Shown here: positions 33,194-41,658 of the stretch, piece by piece
Layout of the letters: every line of letters begins with the position of its first letter
How positions within the stretch are numbered: position 1 is the first letter of the stretch
IMG/VR virus record: IMGVR_UViG_3300042308_001600
Location: 1 to 64,000 of that record
Direction: 5' to 3' (one strand)
DNA from: a virus
DNA length: 64,000 nt
The notes under the pieces: model-generated
The model's input: the letters and a program-made list of their open reading frames with translations, nothing else
Told to the model about the DNA's origin: nothing
Databases searched by the model: none
Translations under genes and position numbers: made by a program

Positions 33194-33517
33194 TCAAGCC
33201 CGCCCATTTTGTGCCTGATCCTTATCGTTCTCAGGCTCCTGAATGCGCTTCGCGATCTCATCCGGGATCTCAATCCGCAGCCTGATGACTGGCAGAACAT
33301 TCCCAGGGTGTGCTGAAGTGGTGTCGGACGACACCAAGGCTGCCTTCACGGTGATGGCTTGGAAGAACTCCGCGATCTCCTTCGCGAGAGCCGCGTGGTG
33401 TTTAGCCTTCATCTGATCTACGTACTTTTGTATGACTTTCTCAAGCACGAACGGCCCCACGGTATTCAGCTGCTGATCGACGTACCTCAGGGTATCTACG
33501 TCAATTTCGAAGATCAT
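33194..33517 (-). CDS. Hypothetical protein
   Basis: 107 residues from ATG 33517. Helical N-terminal half (DTLRYVDQQLNTVGPFVLEK), a strand pattern VLPVIRLRIEIPDEI near the end, and a basic tail. ATGA-coupled upstream. Not recognised. Confidence 0.6.
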   Translation of the reverse strand: MIFEIDVDTLRYVDQQLNTVGPFVLEKVIQKYVDQMKAKHHAALAKEIAEFFQAITVKAALVSSDTTSAHPGNVLPVIRLRIEIPDEIAKRIQEPENDKDQAQNGRA

Positions 33518-34269
33518 GGTCCTTGTTCTCCTCGTTTGCAGCGAATCTGTCTCGCCAGCTCCAGTAACTGCTCGCTCAATTCCAGCATCTCGGACTCGGT
33601 CAGGTATCCGCAGGCAAAACGTCCATCCGATTGCCGGATCTGAATCAACCCCTGCCAAGAGCCATCATCTTCATCAACGGGGCTGGCACTCAACATCACT
33701 TCACCGCACTTCACACAGAAGTCTCCGGGACAGTCTGGATCGACAATCTCCCAACACCATTGCTGAGCGCCGATCGGGTACACCAGCAGGGTCCCCTCAT
33801 TCACCTGGATGAATTGTCCCACTTCGCGACACTCTGCTGATTCCGTCATCCCATCATCCAGGCTGTGATGGTAGAAGGCGTCCTCCGTGAGATTAAAGCC
33901 CCACGTGAATTTCATGGTACCACAGTCATGATCTGCAGCGCCCATCTTCTCCAGCACGGAACGTGCAGTCTTATAGTCAAAAACGGGGCAGGCCCACCCA
34001 TTCCAAACCTGCCCGCAGGTGTAGCCGCGGAATCTGCCGACACCAGCCAGCTCAAACATCGCCGGCTGCCATGTCGGTTTCATTTCCTCAGCCGTCACAA
34101 CGCGGAAGCGTTCCAGGAAGTCTGGACCGGCGCGATAGACTGGACCACCACCCATGGGGTAGAAGGTCTGGGTCTTGGCATTGAAGACGACTGCGCCTTC
34201 CGGATACTTTCCGCCAACCTTCGCGATGTAGGTGGCTATCCCGTCTGATTCGCTGTTCTTGCTGCTCAT
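33514..34269 (-). CDS. Hypothetical protein with Cys pair
   Basis: 251 residues. Beta-rich domain (YPEGAVVFNAKTQTFYPM), aromatic middle, then GDFCVKCGEVM and a helical end LELSEQLLELARQIRC. Not recognised; the CxxC suggests a metal site. Confidence 0.6.
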   Translation of the reverse strand: MSSKNSESDGIATYIAKVGGKYPEGAVVFNAKTQTFYPMGGGPVYRAGPDFLERFRVVTAEEMKPTWQPAMFELAGVGRFRGYTCGQVWNGWACPVFDYKTARSVLEKMGAADHDCGTMKFTWGFNLTEDAFYHHSLDDGMTESAECREVGQFIQVNEGTLLVYPIGAQQWCWEIVDPDCPGDFCVKCGEVMLSASPVDEDDGSWQGLIQIRQSDGRFACGYLTESEMLELSEQLLELARQIRCKRGEQGP

Positions 34270-34484
34270 GGTCCAGGATTCAGTCCCGCTCGCGCTACGT
34301 TGTGGAGGCGTCTGTTCGCCACATCAAAGCTCGCACAGTTGTCCTCGTTGAAGTCACATTCCGATATCTGCACCAACGCTGCCTCCATCGCTACAGCCCG
34401 ACGAATGAGTTGTTCGATATGCCCTTCCACTACGCGGTGCTCCCCACGAAGTTTGACTGCGATTTCATTGATGCTTTCTGGCAT
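34266..34484 (-). CDS. Hypothetical small helical protein
   Basis: 72 residues, helical (EHRVVEGHIEQLIRRAVAME). Its start overlaps the upstream gene by 20 bases. Not recognised. Confidence 0.6.
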   Translation of the reverse strand: MPESINEIAVKLRGEHRVVEGHIEQLIRRAVAMEAALVQISECDFNEDNCASFDVANRRLHNVARAGLNPGP

Positions 34485-34698
34485 AGTATTTCTTCAGTGC
34501 TTCGCGGGCACGCTCAGGTGTCATGCGGTTCTCCTCGACTTCCCGTTGTAGACCCTCCCGGAACACGAACTCGTCGTAGGTCATCTCCTGTTTGTGATGT
34601 CTCTCCCACCGGGCACGCCGGACCTCTTCCCGGAGTCTGGCTCTCTCCAGAGCAGCATGCCAACCAGGGCCTAGCTTAGGTAAGTCAGTGAGCTTCAT
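34465..34698 (-). CDS. Hypothetical basic helical protein
   Basis: 77 residues from ATG 34698 (MKLTDLPKLGPGWH). Highly charged helix (LERARLREEVRRARWERHHK) and C-terminal TPERAREALKKYYARKHQ. Could bind nucleic acid; not assigned. Confidence 0.6.
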   Translation of the reverse strand: MKLTDLPKLGPGWHAALERARLREEVRRARWERHHKQEMTYDEFVFREGLQREVEENRMTPERAREALKKYYARKHQ

Positions 34699-34993
34699 GC
34701 TCCAGGTGCAGATGTTCACCACACAAGTACACACCACGCTGCCGACCAGCCGCGACATCCGGTTTACCACAGACCCGACAGGGCCCGCGGCGGTACCGCT
34801 TCGGGCTCGAGGAACCACCCCCAAAGGGATCGCAGGGCCCGAAGCCTGGGTAGTACATGTGTGCCCCCATCATTGCCGCGATTCCCAGCATACTTGACAT
34901 CCCTGAGAGTCTGGGGCGTCTCGCGGGTTCTGGTGGTAACACCACCCCCGAATCAGTCTCCAGGGGTGCTTGTTCGGGTTCTACATACGCCAT
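34685..34993 (-). CDS. Hypothetical protein with C-terminal zinc-like motif
   Basis: 102 residues. Pro-rich N-terminus, a Met/Gly-rich hydrophobic middle (SSMLGIAAMMGAHMYYPG) and CRVCGKPDVAAGRQRGVYLC with GEHLHLEH at the end, likely one zinc site. Not recognised. Confidence 0.6.
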   Translation of the reverse strand: MAYVEPEQAPLETDSGVVLPPEPARRPRLSGMSSMLGIAAMMGAHMYYPGFGPCDPFGGGSSSPKRYRRGPCRVCGKPDVAAGRQRGVYLCGEHLHLEHEAH

Positions 34994-35790
34994 TTTTCTG
35001 TGTCCTCTTTGGGTTTCTCGCCGGCCAACATAGCCTCCTGGATCAACCGTATCGGTTTGTTGTGCTGGAAATCATGCCCGATCTCCCGCTCCAAGTCCAC
35101 GTACTCTTGCAACATGTCCGGTCGCAAGTACGCGGCAGTCAGGAGTGCATTGCGGGGTGCGAAGATGCAGTACGTACAGCTCAGCCGCTTCATACCCTGA
35201 TCGTACACTGTATGATAAGGGACGCCAGAAGTTTTTATATCCTGCCAGACCTGCTCCTCAGTCCAGTCATGGATGGGCAGGTAATCCCAGACCTGCCGGG
35301 TATTCGTCGAGTGGCGGGTGTTGAGAGAGAAGCGCTGCCGCTTGGCCCGCGCCGCAGACTCCTCGGCCCGGAACCCGAAGACACTCAGGATCTTGCACGG
35401 TCCTTGCACTTCACGTGCCAGCTTGGTCAGGACACGACCACCAGGGCCGCGCTTGAACTCGCTGGTGCAGAATCGCTGCTTGCTGGAGGGCCACTTGCCC
35501 CGCTTCCGAACGTAGTCCAGGAGCGTGGGGGCTGCACCGTCCTTGTCCCGGTAGGAAGCCACCTCGACCCGCAGTCCGTAGTGGGCTGCCTGGCGCCGCA
35601 CCAGATCCAGCGTCCCGGGCCACTCTTGGGCACCGAGACACTGGTGGTTCACGACGATCCTGGATCGGTCCACACTCTGCCGGTCCGCCGCCCGGACAAT
35701 GCCCTCCAGGGCCGTCTGGCTGTCCTTGCCCCCGCTGCTGTTTACCACGATCCAGTCATAGCAGGCCAGGTCAGGCATGTGGTCAATCAT
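34981..35790 (-). CDS. PAPS-reductase-like PP-loop protein
   Basis: 269 residues. IVVNSSGGKDSQTALEG holds the PP-loop SGGKDS at 19-24. RFCTSEFKRGPG (Cys108), SVFGFRAEESAARAK, YLPIHDWTEEQVW and RLSCTYCIF (Cys205, Cys208) complete the phage and plasmid PAPS-reductase family, related in fold to DndC and sulfate assimilation enzymes. The family activates substrates with ATP; the actual reaction in phages is not established. No other dnd gene is present in the window, so phosphorothioation is not supported. Confidence 0.82.
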   Translation of the reverse strand: MIDHMPDLACYDWIVVNSSGGKDSQTALEGIVRAADRQSVDRSRIVVNHQCLGAQEWPGTLDLVRRQAAHYGLRVEVASYRDKDGAAPTLLDYVRKRGKWPSSKQRFCTSEFKRGPGGRVLTKLAREVQGPCKILSVFGFRAEESAARAKRQRFSLNTRHSTNTRQVWDYLPIHDWTEEQVWQDIKTSGVPYHTVYDQGMKRLSCTYCIFAPRNALLTAAYLRPDMLQEYVDLEREIGHDFQHNKPIRLIQEAMLAGEKPKEDTEKWRM

Positions 35791-35980
35791 GACGTATCCG
35801 GTATCCCCTGGATTCCAGCAGGTTGATCATCCCCACTTCGCTTCTACGCACCTCAATAGGTGTGTGTTCATCTACTTCGCGGGGCGTGGGTTGGTGGACA
35901 ATCGGACGCGGGTCGATTGGTCGTTCCATGCGCCCCATGGGGATGCCCCTGTGCTGTGGACGTTTATTCTCCCGGCTCAT
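35783..35980 (-). CDS. Hypothetical basic protein
   Basis: 65 residues, Arg/Pro-rich (MGRMERPIDPRPIVHQPTPR). The start overlaps the preceding tiny gene by 17 bases. Not recognised. Confidence 0.55.
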   Translation of the reverse strand: MSRENKRPQHRGIPMGRMERPIDPRPIVHQPTPREVDEHTPIEVRRSEVGMINLLESRGYRIRHD

Positions 35981-36110
35981 CTGTCTCCTTGGTTACTTCC
36001 TGTAAGAGCTTGCACATGTAAAGACATGTAATCAGGCTCGGACATGTCGTACAGGGTTCATTGCTGTTTGGAACGTAAGTGCAGCCTGACTCAACTTTTA
36101 CCGTACTCAT
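35964..36110 (-). CDS. Tiny Cys-rich protein
   Basis: 48 residues from ATG 36110; ATGA overlaps the upstream stop. MSTVKVESGCTYVP, then CTTCPSLITCLYMCKLL gives five cysteines, two as CxxC, suggesting a metal site. It fills a gap that would otherwise be about 125 bases. Role unknown. Confidence 0.6.
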   Translation of the reverse strand: MSTVKVESGCTYVPNSNEPCTTCPSLITCLYMCKLLQEVTKETDEPGE

Positions 36111-36706
36111 GCCGCTTCAGGATGGAGGGTGTTACCATTCTCAGCATAGAGAGCAATGTGACCAGGCCCATTGTTTTCGGGGTCCCGCCAGATGATTGCA
36201 GATGTCCCGTCCGTGAACTCAAGCACAGGCAGTACAAACTCATCTGAAACGTCAAAATAGGTTCTGGCTACCGTCTTACCTTCAAACTGGGCAAGATGTT
36301 GGATCTCAAATGGTGTGGGGCGGCTCATGGTTATGATGCTCCTCGTGTACTTGATGGCGGCGGCCTGCAGTTGGTGTTGGTTCGCCGCCTTGTAGTCTTT
36401 GGCCGACGCAGCCTGCATGCCCGCCAGTACCTCAGAGGCGAAGCAGGCATCGATATGCTTCAACGTCACTGACGGTTCCGGGCGTGTAAGGGGTATTTCA
36501 TCCTCCGCATCAGGTTTCAAATCTGCATCGTCGATCCCTCGCATCTGCGCCTCCAACGCATTTATGCGGTTGATCATCCCAATGCGTTGACACTCCGTTT
36601 CTTTGTCACCGTTGTCCAGCATGTACTGATACGTCAAATCCCGTACTGCCTCGGTGTGGCTGTACATGATCTCATACAATTTGTCAGCTGTCATGATCTT
36701 GCTCAT
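36107..36706 (-). CDS. Hypothetical helical protein
   Basis: 199 residues. Helical N-terminus (TADKLYEIMYSHTEAVRDLT), linker rich in Glu/Pro, then a beta-rich C-terminal part (VLPVLEFTDGTSAIIWRD). The start overlaps the upstream gene by 23 bases. Not recognised. Confidence 0.6.
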   Translation of the reverse strand: MSKIMTADKLYEIMYSHTEAVRDLTYQYMLDNGDKETECQRIGMINRINALEAQMRGIDDADLKPDAEDEIPLTRPEPSVTLKHIDACFASEVLAGMQAASAKDYKAANQHQLQAAAIKYTRSIITMSRPTPFEIQHLAQFEGKTVARTYFDVSDEFVLPVLEFTDGTSAIIWRDPENNGPGHIALYAENGNTLHPEAA

Positions 36707-36953
36707 ACTTGACCTCCAGTGAATACCTGACCTTTACACGCCGCAGTAGTCCCAACAGAGCCTTGAGGCTATCCGGTCCGTCTTCCCAGGTGATGATGTG
36801 TGGTGCTTCTCCTTTGCGCCACGGATCCAGCTGGTAGTAGAACCGGCAGATACAGGCATGTGTGGCTTTCTTGAGCGGTGTCTCGATCCACAATGTGATC
36901 GCAGTCACGTTGTTGAGTCCTTGAAGGACGCACTGCATATTCGCTCTGGTCAT
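36684..36953 (-). CDS. Hypothetical protein
   Basis: 89 residues. Mixed alpha/beta (HIITWEDGPDSLKALLGLLRR) with a basic, aromatic middle. ATGA-coupled upstream. Not recognised. Confidence 0.6.
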   Translation of the reverse strand: MTRANMQCVLQGLNNVTAITLWIETPLKKATHACICRFYYQLDPWRKGEAPHIITWEDGPDSLKALLGLLRRVKVRYSLEVKYEQDHDS

Positions 36954-37411
36954 ACCTTGAACCTCAGGGTCACGAGCGTCAGAGGTCCAGAACCCTTCAC
37001 GTTGTCCGCGTCCACAGGTTCCCCGTCGCTGTTGAAGTCACAGGTCGGGTTATCCCCTTCAATGACGTAGTCCTTCTGGTCCTCCTCGGTGATCAGGAGT
37101 GACTCGTCGTTGTCCAGATAGCTCTCATGAGCGTCTTCAAAGCTGGAACCGAACTGCACGTACAGGGGTGGGTCGAAGCAGTCAGCGCAGCAGAACACGA
37201 AGGCCTTGTCACACCAGCTCGATCCCGACGACTCCAAGAGCCCGGATATCCGGACATGATCCGGGAACTCGGTCAGGAACGCCAAGGTGTCCAGACCCGG
37301 TGCCCAAGTGTGCAGTCTGCCATTCAACATCCAAGTGATGCTTGTGATTTTCTCCAACCAGTGCTCGGCATATTCGCCCGGCACACCATTTGTGATGCTT
37401 TTCATGCTCAT
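36950..37411 (-). CDS. Hypothetical protein with Cys cluster
   Basis: 153 residues from ATG 37411. It has WCDKAFVFCCADCFDPPLYV, an acidic stretch DNDESLLITEEDQKD and a beta-rich end. Metal binding is possible; not recognised. Confidence 0.6.
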   Translation of the reverse strand: MSMKSITNGVPGEYAEHWLEKITSITWMLNGRLHTWAPGLDTLAFLTEFPDHVRISGLLESSGSSWCDKAFVFCCADCFDPPLYVQFGSSFEDAHESYLDNDESLLITEEDQKDYVIEGDNPTCDFNSDGEPVDADNVKGSGPLTLVTLRFKV

Positions 37412-37713
37412 GGGACTTCGCGTAGTACAATGTAGTTCTGACAAAACCTGATCTTCACATGTTCCGGGTTCTCGGCAGTAGCGGGTTCCACGGTGGCGAA
37501 ACGGCTGCACACCGTGAACGGATGTTTGTCCGCTCTAGCGGCATTGAACATCAGACGCTGCAGCGCCGTCACTTGAAAGTACTCGTCTTCTATTTGGCGT
37601 ACAAAAGGTTCACCTATTCGGTCCTGCAGTGCCTCGGTCTGTGACGTGACACTTTGCAGCTCGTAGCGCTTACCACGCTGCACTTGATACCAGGGTATGG
37701 GTTTTTGTTTCAT
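37408..37713 (-). CDS. Hypothetical protein
   Basis: 101 residues, basic N-terminus (VQRGKRYELQSVTSQTEALQ) and a beta-rich end (VKIRFCQNYIVLREVP). ATGA-coupled. Not recognised. Confidence 0.6.
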   Translation of the reverse strand: MKQKPIPWYQVQRGKRYELQSVTSQTEALQDRIGEPFVRQIEDEYFQVTALQRLMFNAARADKHPFTVCSRFATVEPATAENPEHVKIRFCQNYIVLREVP

Positions 37714-38081
37714 GGTAGTCTCAATTTACGAGTCAAGTCTGTGGGGCGGTGCCGCCGCCATACAGTACGTCCTGATGGAGTGCGGTAGTAATTATCAAAA
37801 GCGCCAGGCGTGCCAACAGTACACCACAGCTCGGTTTCATGGTACCTGTGTGTGTCGCCGATCCGCAGGTACTCAAAGCCAATCTGCATCTCAAGGCTCG
37901 TTACTTCCCTGAGGTAGCGTCGGCACCACACGCTGCCGGGTGTCGCTTGCGGACACCGGATTTCCTCCACATCCCACGCAAGCGGTAGAGCATCCAAGTA
38001 CACAGTGTCAGTAACGCGTGTACTCAGCAGCCTAGGTAGATACTTGCGTAATCTATCACGTAACCATTTTGGTGTTCTCAT
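37710..38081 (-). CDS. Hypothetical basic protein
   Basis: 123 residues, Arg-rich ends (KWLRDRLRKYLPRLLSTR and WRRHRPTDLTRKLRL) around a beta-rich core (YLDALPLAWDVEEIRCPQ). Not recognised. Confidence 0.6.
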   Translation of the reverse strand: MRTPKWLRDRLRKYLPRLLSTRVTDTVYLDALPLAWDVEEIRCPQATPGSVWCRRYLREVTSLEMQIGFEYLRIGDTHRYHETELWCTVGTPGAFDNYYRTPSGRTVWRRHRPTDLTRKLRLP

Positions 38082-38494
38082 GTGAGATCAACGCCCTCCG
38101 CTGTTACTTCCAAGTTCAGCTCAGCTGGGTAGCACTTGGACAGACTTGTGAACATATCACCGTAAACCGGCCAGTCGCCATCCCAGAAACCGTCACCTTC
38201 CCCTTGGCTGGTGCACCAGAAGTGCCGCCCTGCGCGGTTGACCTGATGTTTGTCGACTGGCTTCTCGTGGTCAAGGTAGTACCACATCCTGGACCAGAAG
38301 CTCAACGCATGGGCACGCAGGATCAGATGTGCGCGCTCTGTCAGGTCCTTGAAGTCAAAACCACAGGCCTGCAGGGAGCGGTCCCTCGCCATACCAAGAC
38401 CGATATTGTAGTGCTCGTCTGTGCTGGTGTACAGCGCCGCTTCCACCATGGCCTCGTAGAAGGTTTCAAAATCATCAAAGGTTATTGGGTCCAT
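38078..38494 (-). CDS. Conserved phage protein (FWCTxQGxGxGFWDGDW type)
   Basis: 138 residues. HFWCTSQGEGDGFWDGDWPV and the N-terminal helical domain (FETFYEAMVEAALYTSTDE) match a small family recalled from phages without known function. ATG overlaps the previous gene by 13 bases. Confidence 0.65.
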   Translation of the reverse strand: MDPITFDDFETFYEAMVEAALYTSTDEHYNIGLGMARDRSLQACGFDFKDLTERAHLILRAHALSFWSRMWYYLDHEKPVDKHQVNRAGRHFWCTSQGEGDGFWDGDWPVYGDMFTSLSKCYPAELNLEVTAEGVDLT

Positions 38495-38736
38495 TGTCTA
38501 ATTGCCGGGAATCCGGCTGCATCTAGCATGCGCCTCCATTGTTCACCTTGCTCACGCACGGCCACCCGGCCTGAACACTCAGGACCTTCCGGATTTGATC
38601 TTGGTTCAGCTGCATGGTGGAGGTCAAACGTGCGATGCTCATGTGACCACACACCATCTCGGTAAGAGATGGATCGACGACACGCACGACACACTCCGTC
38701 GAGCTCCGTACTGTTGTGTTTGCTTTTTGCACTCAT
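38482..38736 (-). CDS. Small zinc-finger-like protein
   Basis: 84 residues from ATG 38736. CRACRRSISYRDGVWSHEHR plus a later CSGR suggest a zinc-finger-like N-terminal part; the rest is basic and helical (EQGEQWRRMLDAAGF). ATGA-coupled to the methyltransferase. Confidence 0.55.
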   Translation of the reverse strand: MSAKSKHNSTELDGVCRACRRSISYRDGVWSHEHRTFDLHHAAEPRSNPEGPECSGRVAVREQGEQWRRMLDAAGFPAIRQWTQ

Positions 38737-40751
38737 CCTGCGTGTACCATCTCGGGAGCGTTGCTGCGCACAAGCGCCTCCGCGACCGGAGGGCACACAG
38801 CGTTACCACACATCCGGATCTGCTCTTCCTTGGTCAGCTCCCGGACGACCGTCATACCTGTTGTGGGTTCCCGGTAGATCGCCTGGTTGATAATGTACCC
38901 CTCGGGAAAACCAGATGCACGGAAGAGCTCGCGGGGTGTAAACATCCTGAGTCCGATATCCACGATGGCCAGACCTTGGACAGTCGCGAACTCACCCTCG
39001 AACTCAACCCCGTAGGACCGGAGGAACTTGGCTACCCGAAGCGCGTCCCGGCGGGTCGCTTCAGTCATGGTCGGCACCAACTCGCTGTTGACCAACCCCA
39101 TCCTGGATTTGGTCGTGACGGTGCGGGCGGGATCATTGACATGTTGCCCGTCGGCTTCGGTGCCGTAGTAGGCCATCACGGAGGCAGCCACGAGGGTTTG
39201 CTGGCTGCCGGTGGTGTTGATGGTAGATACCGGGCTGTCCAGCGGCTTCCCGTCCACGACATTGAAGCCACCGTTGTGCTGGGCCACGTAGGCGGCTACG
39301 AGAGCATGCTTGCCGCCGCCAGCTACCACGGTCCCCAGTGGCTTCTCGATGTCCAGAGCACGAGGCTCCTGCCCTTCCCGCTCACCGTAGCCAGTCTGGA
39401 CCAGGGAGGCCGCCACGAGTCCGTGATGGGTGCCCCCGGCGCTGGCGGTGTGCATGGGGGTGTCCACGGCGTCGCCGGTGTTGGTACCCCTCAGTTTGAC
39501 CATACTGGTTGCAACGAGGGCATGATGCCCGCCAGTGGCGATTGTGGGTAACGGTGCTTGGGCATCCGCACCGCTGTGCCCTGTCGTGTTTGTCATCACG
39601 CTGGCAGTTACCAGGGCGAAGTGTCCGCCCTTGACATGCGCACAGGCTGTCCGCATTGGCTCATCTACGGGCATGTTCCGCTTTGAGCTGGCATTGGCAC
39701 ACTCGGTCACGACTGCACTCACGAGAGCCTTCTCGCCCCGGTGCGCTGCCGTGATGGTGTTTGCCGGGAGGTCGATGCTCTCGACCCTGTCACCACCCTG
39801 GTGGGTCAGCGAGACAATGAATGGTCTGGTATTGTTCAGCACGTACTTGTCGATCCCGCGGGCAATGCGGGCCAGTGTCGCGTCCGCAAGAGGGCGCTTG
39901 CACCGTGCCTTCTTGGCCGCCTGTCCGCGCAGGAAGATGGAAGGACAGGGACGCTCCCAGTCGACGCATTCGGCCATGGTATGCCACGGCCTGCGGGTGT
40001 CCCCAGGCTGTAGGGTTGCAGGGTCCGCATGCGTGGGGTTGGGCCACACGATTGGGCGCCCGTCATTCCGGAACACAGCGTAAAGACGCTTACGGATCGT
40101 GGGGGTTCCGTAGTCACAAGCCCTCAACTCACGGGCCTCGAACTTGTACCCGAAGCCCTTGATCATCTCGTCGACATGCACCTGCCCAGCCAGCACCTCC
40201 GCGAAGAACGGTAAGTCAGGATGGTCGGGTGATATCCCGTCCCCCATGCAGTCCAGGAAAGCCTGCCAGGTGCGCCCGCGTGCCTGCGGGTCCGGATACC
40301 ATCCGGGAATCTTGTTCTTAACCATCTTGACCAAGGGTCCCCAGGTTCGGATCTCCTCGACGTTCTCCATGAACATCAACCGCGTACCCGCCTTGGCCCA
40401 GCGCAGCATCACGAGCGTCAGCCCACGAATGCGGGCATCCAGGGGCTGACCACCCTTGGCCTTGCTGAAGTGCGTACAGGATGGACTGAACCATGCCAAC
40501 CCCACAGGCCCGTCCTGTTGGATGATCGGCGCCGGATCCACATCAAAGACATCCTCGATGTGGTGTCGCGTGCCGGGATGGTTGGCCCGGTGCATCCCCA
40601 GCGCGGCGCTGTCGTGATTGACGGCATGGTTGGGGGAGCGCCCCAATGCATTCGCGATTCCAGTACAGGAACCCCCACCGCCGGCAAAGTGTACGACGAC
40701 CTGTTCACGACGCCGAGTCGTGACACCTGGGTGAATGTAATTAGTCTTCAT
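38733..40751 (-). CDS. C5-cytosine DNA methyltransferase with tandem-repeat recognition region
   Basis: 672 residues from ATG 40751. N-terminal AdoMet motif I HFAGGGGSCTGI (21-32), motif IV WFSPSCTHFSKAKG with catalytic Cys92, and FMENVEEI (about 127-134) identify a C5 enzyme. The usual PCQ is PSCTHFS here. Between about 365 and 585 there are five or six units of 35-45 residues, each beginning like HALVAASMV and ending in PMHT-x-AGG. Motif IX/X-like RMFTPRELFRASGFPEGYII closes the domain near 600-640. Phage C5 enzymes modify their own DNA, often to evade restriction. Target sequence unknown. Length exceeds the usual 330-450 because of the repeats. Confidence 0.88.
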   Translation of the reverse strand: MKTNYIHPGVTTRRREQVVVHFAGGGGSCTGIANALGRSPNHAVNHDSAALGMHRANHPGTRHHIEDVFDVDPAPIIQQDGPVGLAWFSPSCTHFSKAKGGQPLDARIRGLTLVMLRWAKAGTRLMFMENVEEIRTWGPLVKMVKNKIPGWYPDPQARGRTWQAFLDCMGDGISPDHPDLPFFAEVLAGQVHVDEMIKGFGYKFEARELRACDYGTPTIRKRLYAVFRNDGRPIVWPNPTHADPATLQPGDTRRPWHTMAECVDWERPCPSIFLRGQAAKKARCKRPLADATLARIARGIDKYVLNNTRPFIVSLTHQGGDRVESIDLPANTITAAHRGEKALVSAVVTECANASSKRNMPVDEPMRTACAHVKGGHFALVTASVMTNTTGHSGADAQAPLPTIATGGHHALVATSMVKLRGTNTGDAVDTPMHTASAGGTHHGLVAASLVQTGYGEREGQEPRALDIEKPLGTVVAGGGKHALVAAYVAQHNGGFNVVDGKPLDSPVSTINTTGSQQTLVAASVMAYYGTEADGQHVNDPARTVTTKSRMGLVNSELVPTMTEATRRDALRVAKFLRSYGVEFEGEFATVQGLAIVDIGLRMFTPRELFRASGFPEGYIINQAIYREPTTGMTVVRELTKEEQIRMCGNAVCPPVAEALVRSNAPEMVHAG
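38990..39660 (-). repeat. Protein-level tandem repeats in the methyltransferase
   Basis: Approximately five units, each with a strand HHALVATSMV-like, a Gly/Asn/Asp-rich turn, then PMHTASAGG-like; clear copies start KGGHFALVTASVM, GGHHALVATSMV, GTHHGLVAASLV, GKHALVAAYVA and QQTLVAASVM. Unit identity is low at DNA level, so they are old duplications. Confidence 0.75.
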
Positions 40752-40963
40752 GGTCTGTGGTGCAGTACACACGCGAACAGCGCATCCGGGGAATCAGCTA
40801 CCTTGGCGGGGTGCTGTGTCTCACGGCGGTGGTCGTGATCATCGTAGAGTTTCCAGACTCGCGTCTTGGCTTCTTCCTCCGATTCAGCCTCAACGGCAAA
40901 CCTGGCGACTCTTCTGGGGTGATCGTTCGCACCCCATATGTACCAGTGCAGATTTGTGCTCAT
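40748..40963 (-). CDS. Hypothetical protein
   Basis: 71 residues. MSTNLHWYIWGANDHPRRVARF and a helix SEEEAKTRVWKLYDD. ATGA-coupled on both sides; the downstream gene is the methyltransferase. Not recognised. Confidence 0.6.
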   Translation of the reverse strand: MSTNLHWYIWGANDHPRRVARFAVEAESEEEAKTRVWKLYDDHDHRRETQHPAKVADSPDALFACVLHHRP

Positions 40964-41658
40964 GGCTTCGGAGGTTGGCTGTAGTGGTCCAAGAGATACT
41001 GGGTTTTGCCCAGATGCCGCTGCACCTCCGTGACATCTTCAGGCGCTACCCCGAATATCTTCGCGGCCTTGTCCAGGTAGGGATCACGCCCATCAATGAT
41101 CCGTTCCACGTCTGCCTCTCCACCGGGGTTGTCGTGGTAGTCTGACTCGACGATACAGTTATCAAGGAAGCTGTAGAGTCCAGGCTGCTCCCAGAACTTC
41201 AAAGCCGGGTGGCTACCTGTCCGGTAGTTCGCCGGGTTCTTGGCCCACTTCTTCCGGATGCGCCGGCGCTTACTCCTAGGGAACCTGAACTGGTGCCGCA
41301 TTGAGGCTGCGATGCTCTGTACGGTTGCTGAGAACTTTCGGGAGATCTCATCTTTAAGAGCATTCGTGACCTGCTGATGGAGTAGTGGAGCACCGGCAGC
41401 CCGCACGAGCGCATCGGCTTCCGCCAGCTCCGTGTTTGCGATCCACGATCTAGGCAGTCCCGTGGACTCCTGCGCGGTCTGCATAAACTGCTCCATGAGC
41501 AGCGTCGGCTGACTGCGCCGAGGCGGACACATCAGGATATTCATGTCCAGTTTGAGGATACCATCCCCACCAGGCACGCCGTGTTCCTTGCCTAATCTTT
41601 CCTGCAGGGCTTCATCAAGCCTGCGTGATAGATCATCCATCTTTTGTTCCGGGGTCAT
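40960..41658 (-). CDS. Hypothetical helical basic protein
   Basis: 232 residues from ATG 41658. Helical, with a strongly basic segment RHQFRFPRSKRRRIRKKWAK suggesting nucleic-acid contact, and an aromatic C-terminal part. Not recognised. Confidence 0.6.
   Translation of the reverse strand: MTPEQKMDDLSRRLDEALQERLGKEHGVPGGDGILKLDMNILMCPPRRSQPTLLMEQFMQTAQESTGLPRSWIANTELAEADALVRAAGAPLLHQQVTNALKDEISRKFSATVQSIAASMRHQFRFPRSKRRRIRKKWAKNPANYRTGSHPALKFWEQPGLYSFLDNCIVESDYHDNPGGEADVERIIDGRDPYLDKAAKIFGVAPEDVTEVQRHLGKTQYLLDHYSQPPKP

Noticed and set aside
34981-35790. DndC of a phosphorothioation system
   Set aside because: No dndB, D or E partners were seen nearby; the match is only to the wider PAPS-reductase family.
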